From Nocardioides yefusunii (GTDB lineage Bacteria; Actinomycetota; Actinomycetes; Propionibacteriales; Nocardioidaceae): a DNA stretch of 64,000 nucleotides. Below the pieces are notes generated by a model that was given only the letters and a program-made list of their open reading frames with translations, did not search any database and was not told the DNA's origin. The first letter of the stretch is position 1. Each line of letters opens with the position of its first letter. Positions 61,595 to 64,000 of this stretch are shown here, piece after piece. A program made the position numbers and the translations under genes. The DNA is taken from the NCBI RefSeq assembly GCF_004014875.1, contig NZ_CP034929.1:2728001-2792000 (forward strand). The letters are read 5' to 3'.

Positions 61595-63643
61595 TCAGCC
61601 GGCCAGCACGACCGGGCACTCGGCGTGGGCCAGCACGCCACGGACCGCGCCGCCCATCGGCAGGCCGGTGACCCGGTTGCCGCGGGCGTCGAGGACGAGC
61701 AGGTCCGAGGACCGGGAGATCTCCACGAGCTCGTCGACCGCCGACCGGCCGGTCGCGCGGGGCAGGTCGACCAGGAGCTCGACGTCGGGGTAGCCGGGCG
61801 AGAGTTCCTCGAGACGGGCCAGCGCGCGCTCGCGCAGTTCAGCCTCGTCGTCACCGGGCTTGGTGACGTGGACGACGCGCAGCGAAGCGTGACGGCGACG
61901 AGCCTCGGCCAGACCCCACGAGATGGAGCCACGGTCGCCACCGCGAGCACCCACCGCGACGGTGACGACGCCGTTGCGGTCGGTCAGGTGTGGCGTCGAG
62001 GCGGCGGAGATCACGACCACCGGGCACTTGGCGCCGGCCACGACACCCAGGCTGGTGGAGCCGACGAACATCCGCTCCAGACCGCTGGAGGAACGGCGTC
62101 CCAGGACCATCAGCACCGCGCGACCGCTGCGCTCGGTGAGCGCGACCACGGGGTGGGCGGTGACGACCTCCAGGACGGTCTGCTCGGCCGGGAAGCGCAT
62201 CTCGGTGAGCAGCGCACGGGCCGCGTCGAGCCGGGCCCCGCCCTGACGCGCCACGTCGGCGGCGTCGATGTGCGAGGAGAAGTCGCCACCGGTGGCGGTG
62301 GTGGTGACGGCCGAGACGACCCAGAGGTCGTACCCGGCGACGTTGGCCGCGTTCGCGGCGTAGCGCAGCGCGCGCAGACCGTCCGCAGAGCCGTCGAAGC
62401 CGACCAGCACACGACGTCCCACGACGGCCGACGTACCGGCCTCGGAGACGGTCGCGGCACTGGGTGCGGTGCGCGGAGCGCCCTGGGCGCGGCCGTGCAG
62501 GAACCAGTAGAGGGCGATGGTGAGGATCATCAGCACCGACATCGCCAGGTACATGCCGCGGTAACCCACTCCCCCGACGACGCTGCCCAGCGCCACCGGG
62601 CCGAGGCCGCAGCCGACGTCGAGCAGGATGAAGAAGGTGGAGGTGACCACGCCGATCCGGGCCGGGGTCGCACGGGAGGCGACGATCGCCTGGGCGCACG
62701 ACATCATCGCGCCGAAACCGAAGCCGCCCAGGACTCCGGCCAGTGCGAGCGCCAGGCCGTTGGGTGCCCACCCGATGACGAAGAGTGCCAGCACGAACGA
62801 GACCATCGTGGGGTACATGACGGCGTTGTCGCCGAGACGGTCCTGGATCCGACCCACGACGAGGCGCGAGACGAGGACCGCGAGGGCGTAGACGATGAAG
62901 AACGCGCTCGCGCCTCCCGACATCCCCTCGGCGACGCCGTAGCTGGCCAGGAACGACAGGATCGACGAGTACGCGATGCCGGAGAGCAGCATGATGACCG
63001 CGATCGGCATCGTGGCCGCGTCGAAGACGTCGGTGATCCGCAGGCGCCACCACTGGTGGCGCTCCTCAGGGCCGACCTCACGCTCAGGCAGGCGCAACAC
63101 CAGGGAGACCCCGAAGGCCACCAGCGACGCCACGCTCGCCGACCAGAACAGGGCATCCCAGTGCCCACCGGCGCTCAGCGTCACCGCGAGCAGCGGGCCG
63201 ACGGCCATCGCGACGGTGGTGGAGAGACCGAAGTAACCGGTGCCCTCACTACGTCGTTCGGGCGGGATGATCGACTGCACCGACGCAGCCACCGAGGTGT
63301 TGCCGGCGCCGAACGCCATGCCGTGCACGAAACGGACGAGCAGCAGCAGGCCGATCTGGTCAGTGACGGTGTAGAGCACCGAGCAGACGACGTAGACGAC
63401 CATCGCGACCACCAGCATCCGACGGCGTCCCACGACGTCGAGAAGCTTGCCCGCGTAGACGCGGGCGGCCACCGAACCGATGACGAACATGCTGGACGTC
63501 AGTCCCGCGAGGGTGTCACTGGCGGCGAACTGCTCCACCGCGTACAGCGTCATGCCGCTCATCAGCAGGTAGAAGACGAGGGAGACAAAAGTGTTGGTGA
63601 CGACAGCGAGACTGAAGTCCCGGGTCCATATCCGAGAACTCAC
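61595..63643 (-). CDS. MFS transporter fused to two universal-stress-protein domains
   Basis: A 682-residue fusion. Residues 1-395 form a 12-helix major facilitator with GKLLDVVGRRRMLVV between helices 2 and 3, VRFVHGMAFGAGN and a QDRLGDNAVMYP loop. From about 408 follows a first USP domain (RVLVGFDGSADGLRALR, and GRRSSSGLERMFVGST as the ATP-loop-like motif). From about 558 comes a second, degenerate USP domain (VVTVAVGARGGDRGSISWGL, ending VLAHAECPVVLAG). GTG 63643 has no good ribosome-binding site; a leaderless start is possible. The cytosolic USP pair may sense nucleotide or stress. Divergent from carD. Confidence 0.9.
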   Translation of the reverse strand: MSSRIWTRDFSLAVVTNTFVSLVFYLLMSGMTLYAVEQFAASDTLAGLTSSMFVIGSVAARVYAGKLLDVVGRRRMLVVAMVVYVVCSVLYTVTDQIGLLLLVRFVHGMAFGAGNTSVAASVQSIIPPERRSEGTGYFGLSTTVAMAVGPLLAVTLSAGGHWDALFWSASVASLVAFGVSLVLRLPEREVGPEERHQWWRLRITDVFDAATMPIAVIMLLSGIAYSSILSFLASYGVAEGMSGGASAFFIVYALAVLVSRLVVGRIQDRLGDNAVMYPTMVSFVLALFVIGWAPNGLALALAGVLGGFGFGAMMSCAQAIVASRATPARIGVVTSTFFILLDVGCGLGPVALGSVVGGVGYRGMYLAMSVLMILTIALYWFLHGRAQGAPRTAPSAATVSEAGTSAVVGRRVLVGFDGSADGLRALRYAANAANVAGYDLWVVSAVTTTATGGDFSSHIDAADVARQGGARLDAARALLTEMRFPAEQTVLEVVTAHPVVALTERSGRAVLMVLGRRSSSGLERMFVGSTSLGVVAGAKCPVVVISAASTPHLTDRNGVVTVAVGARGGDRGSISWGLAEARRRHASLRVVHVTKPGDDEAELRERALARLEELSPGYPDVELLVDLPRATGRSAVDELVEISRSSDLLVLDARGNRVTGLPMGGAVRGVLAHAECPVVLAG

Positions 63644-63681
63644 TTCAAGACACTAACACCGTTAACTACTTCGCAGAACTG

Positions 63682-63739
63682 CACGATCTTGTTGATCGTG
63701 AGACAATGGAGTAGCCGTCACTCCGCCCCGGAGTGACGG
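63682..63739 (+). promoter_or_regulatory. carD upstream palindrome and 5'-leader hairpin
   Basis: CACGATC-TTGTT-GATCGTG (63682-63700) is a perfect 7-bp dyad. A second 11-bp hairpin CCGTCACTCCG/CGGAGTGACGG (63715-63725 with 63729-63739) lies about 30 bases before the carD start. A GACAAT -10-like hexamer (63702-63707) lies between them. The hairpin would be at the very 5' end of a transcript starting near 63713. Confidence 0.45.
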
Positions 63740-63769
63740 GACAGTCTGAAATCGATGAAGAGTGTGAGC

Positions 63770-64000
63770 ATGGAGTTCTCCCAGGGCCAGACGGTCATCC
63801 ACCCCCACCACGGTCCTGCGACCGTAGCGAAGGTGTTCAGCCGCACCTTCAAGGGGCAGGAGCGCACCTACCTGGAGCTGCAGGTGCACGGCAGCGACAT
63901 GTCCATCAACCTTCCTGTCGACCAGGCAGACGAGGTCGGCGTCCGCGCCGTCTTCGCCGAGGAGGAGACCAACGAGCTCCTCGACGTCCTGCGCGCCCCC
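63770..64000 (+). CDS. carD: CarD-family transcriptional regulator, N-terminal part (cut by window end)
   Basis: Seventy-seven codons to the window edge match the RNA-polymerase-interacting Tudor-like domain of CarD: FSQGQTVIHPHHGPATVAKV, then a KGQERTYLELQVHG strand pair, NLPVDQADEVGVR and the start of the helical DNA-binding domain. CarD stabilises open promoter complexes, especially at rRNA promoters. ATG 63770 is chosen; ATG 63755 is in frame and would add five residues. In actinobacteria ispD and ispF usually follow. Confidence 0.93.
   Translation, partial: MEFSQGQTVIHPHHGPATVAKVFSRTFKGQERTYLELQVHGSDMSINLPVDQADEVGVRAVFAEEETNELLDVLRAP

Overview
The window is GC-rich (roughly 65-70% by eye), densely coded DNA from an actinobacterium, most likely a Nocardioidaceae/Propionibacteriales relative. 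The evidence is gene content and order: nrdJ-nrdR / LysM protein / lexA / dinG / hflX / dapF / miaA / miaB / gluABCD, and tatD-rpfB-ksgA-ispE next to rsmI and pmt. Both blocks are conserved in actinobacteria, and the second matches the Mycobacterium tuberculosis Rv1002c-Rv1011 neighbourhood. GTG starts, likely leaderless genes and a terminal carD gene fit the same assignment. I cannot name a species.

Layout. 0-12.7 kb: end of ung, a LigB-type dioxygenase, pdxY, a secreted GH16 glycosidase, tRNA-Thr, two MMPL transporters, a META-domain lipoprotein and a zinc-ribbon/coiled-coil membrane protein. The second MMPL gene is co-directional with a DUF2892 gene and is preceded by two mirror-image G/C-tract palindromes resembling CsoR/CstR operators. 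12.8-15.9 kb: a lower-GC island with a C5-cytosine methyltransferase, a GIY-YIG endonuclease (an Eco29kI-like type II restriction-modification pair) and a broken gene resembling the N-terminal part of HNH restriction enzymes. 16-25 kb: PucR regulator, small unknown proteins, YdcF- and SprT-like proteins, a dicarboxylate/amino-acid symporter and secreted proteins including a zinc metalloprotease. 25-34 kb: nrdJ-nrdR with paired NrdR boxes, then an SOS locus (LysM protein, GNAT protein, lexA) with at least four LexA boxes, then dinG. 34-49 kb: fused secDF, hflX, dapF, a RibD-like reductase, miaA, an MT0933-type antitoxin-like protein, NUDIX, a DUF559 protein, miaB, gluABCD, TetR and MarR. 49-58 kb: palindromic repeats, ABC-F, ispE, ksgA, rpfB, tatD, rsmI and pmt. 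58-64 kb: lysoplasmalogenase-like protein, a TetR/ABC/FtsX operon, an MFS transporter fused to two USP domains, and the start of carD.

How the genes work together. The clearest circuits are NrdR on its own operon with nrdJ; LexA on itself and on the LysM division-inhibitor candidate; the glutamate importer gluABCD; and the tatD-rpfB-ksgA-ispE housekeeping block. The most interesting places for a new system are the MMPL-DUF2892 operon behind the paired palindromes (9.2-11.7 kb), the restriction-modification island, the SOS-box array facing a GNAT gene, and the MFS-USP-USP fusion. All functions are read from sequence motifs without database searches.
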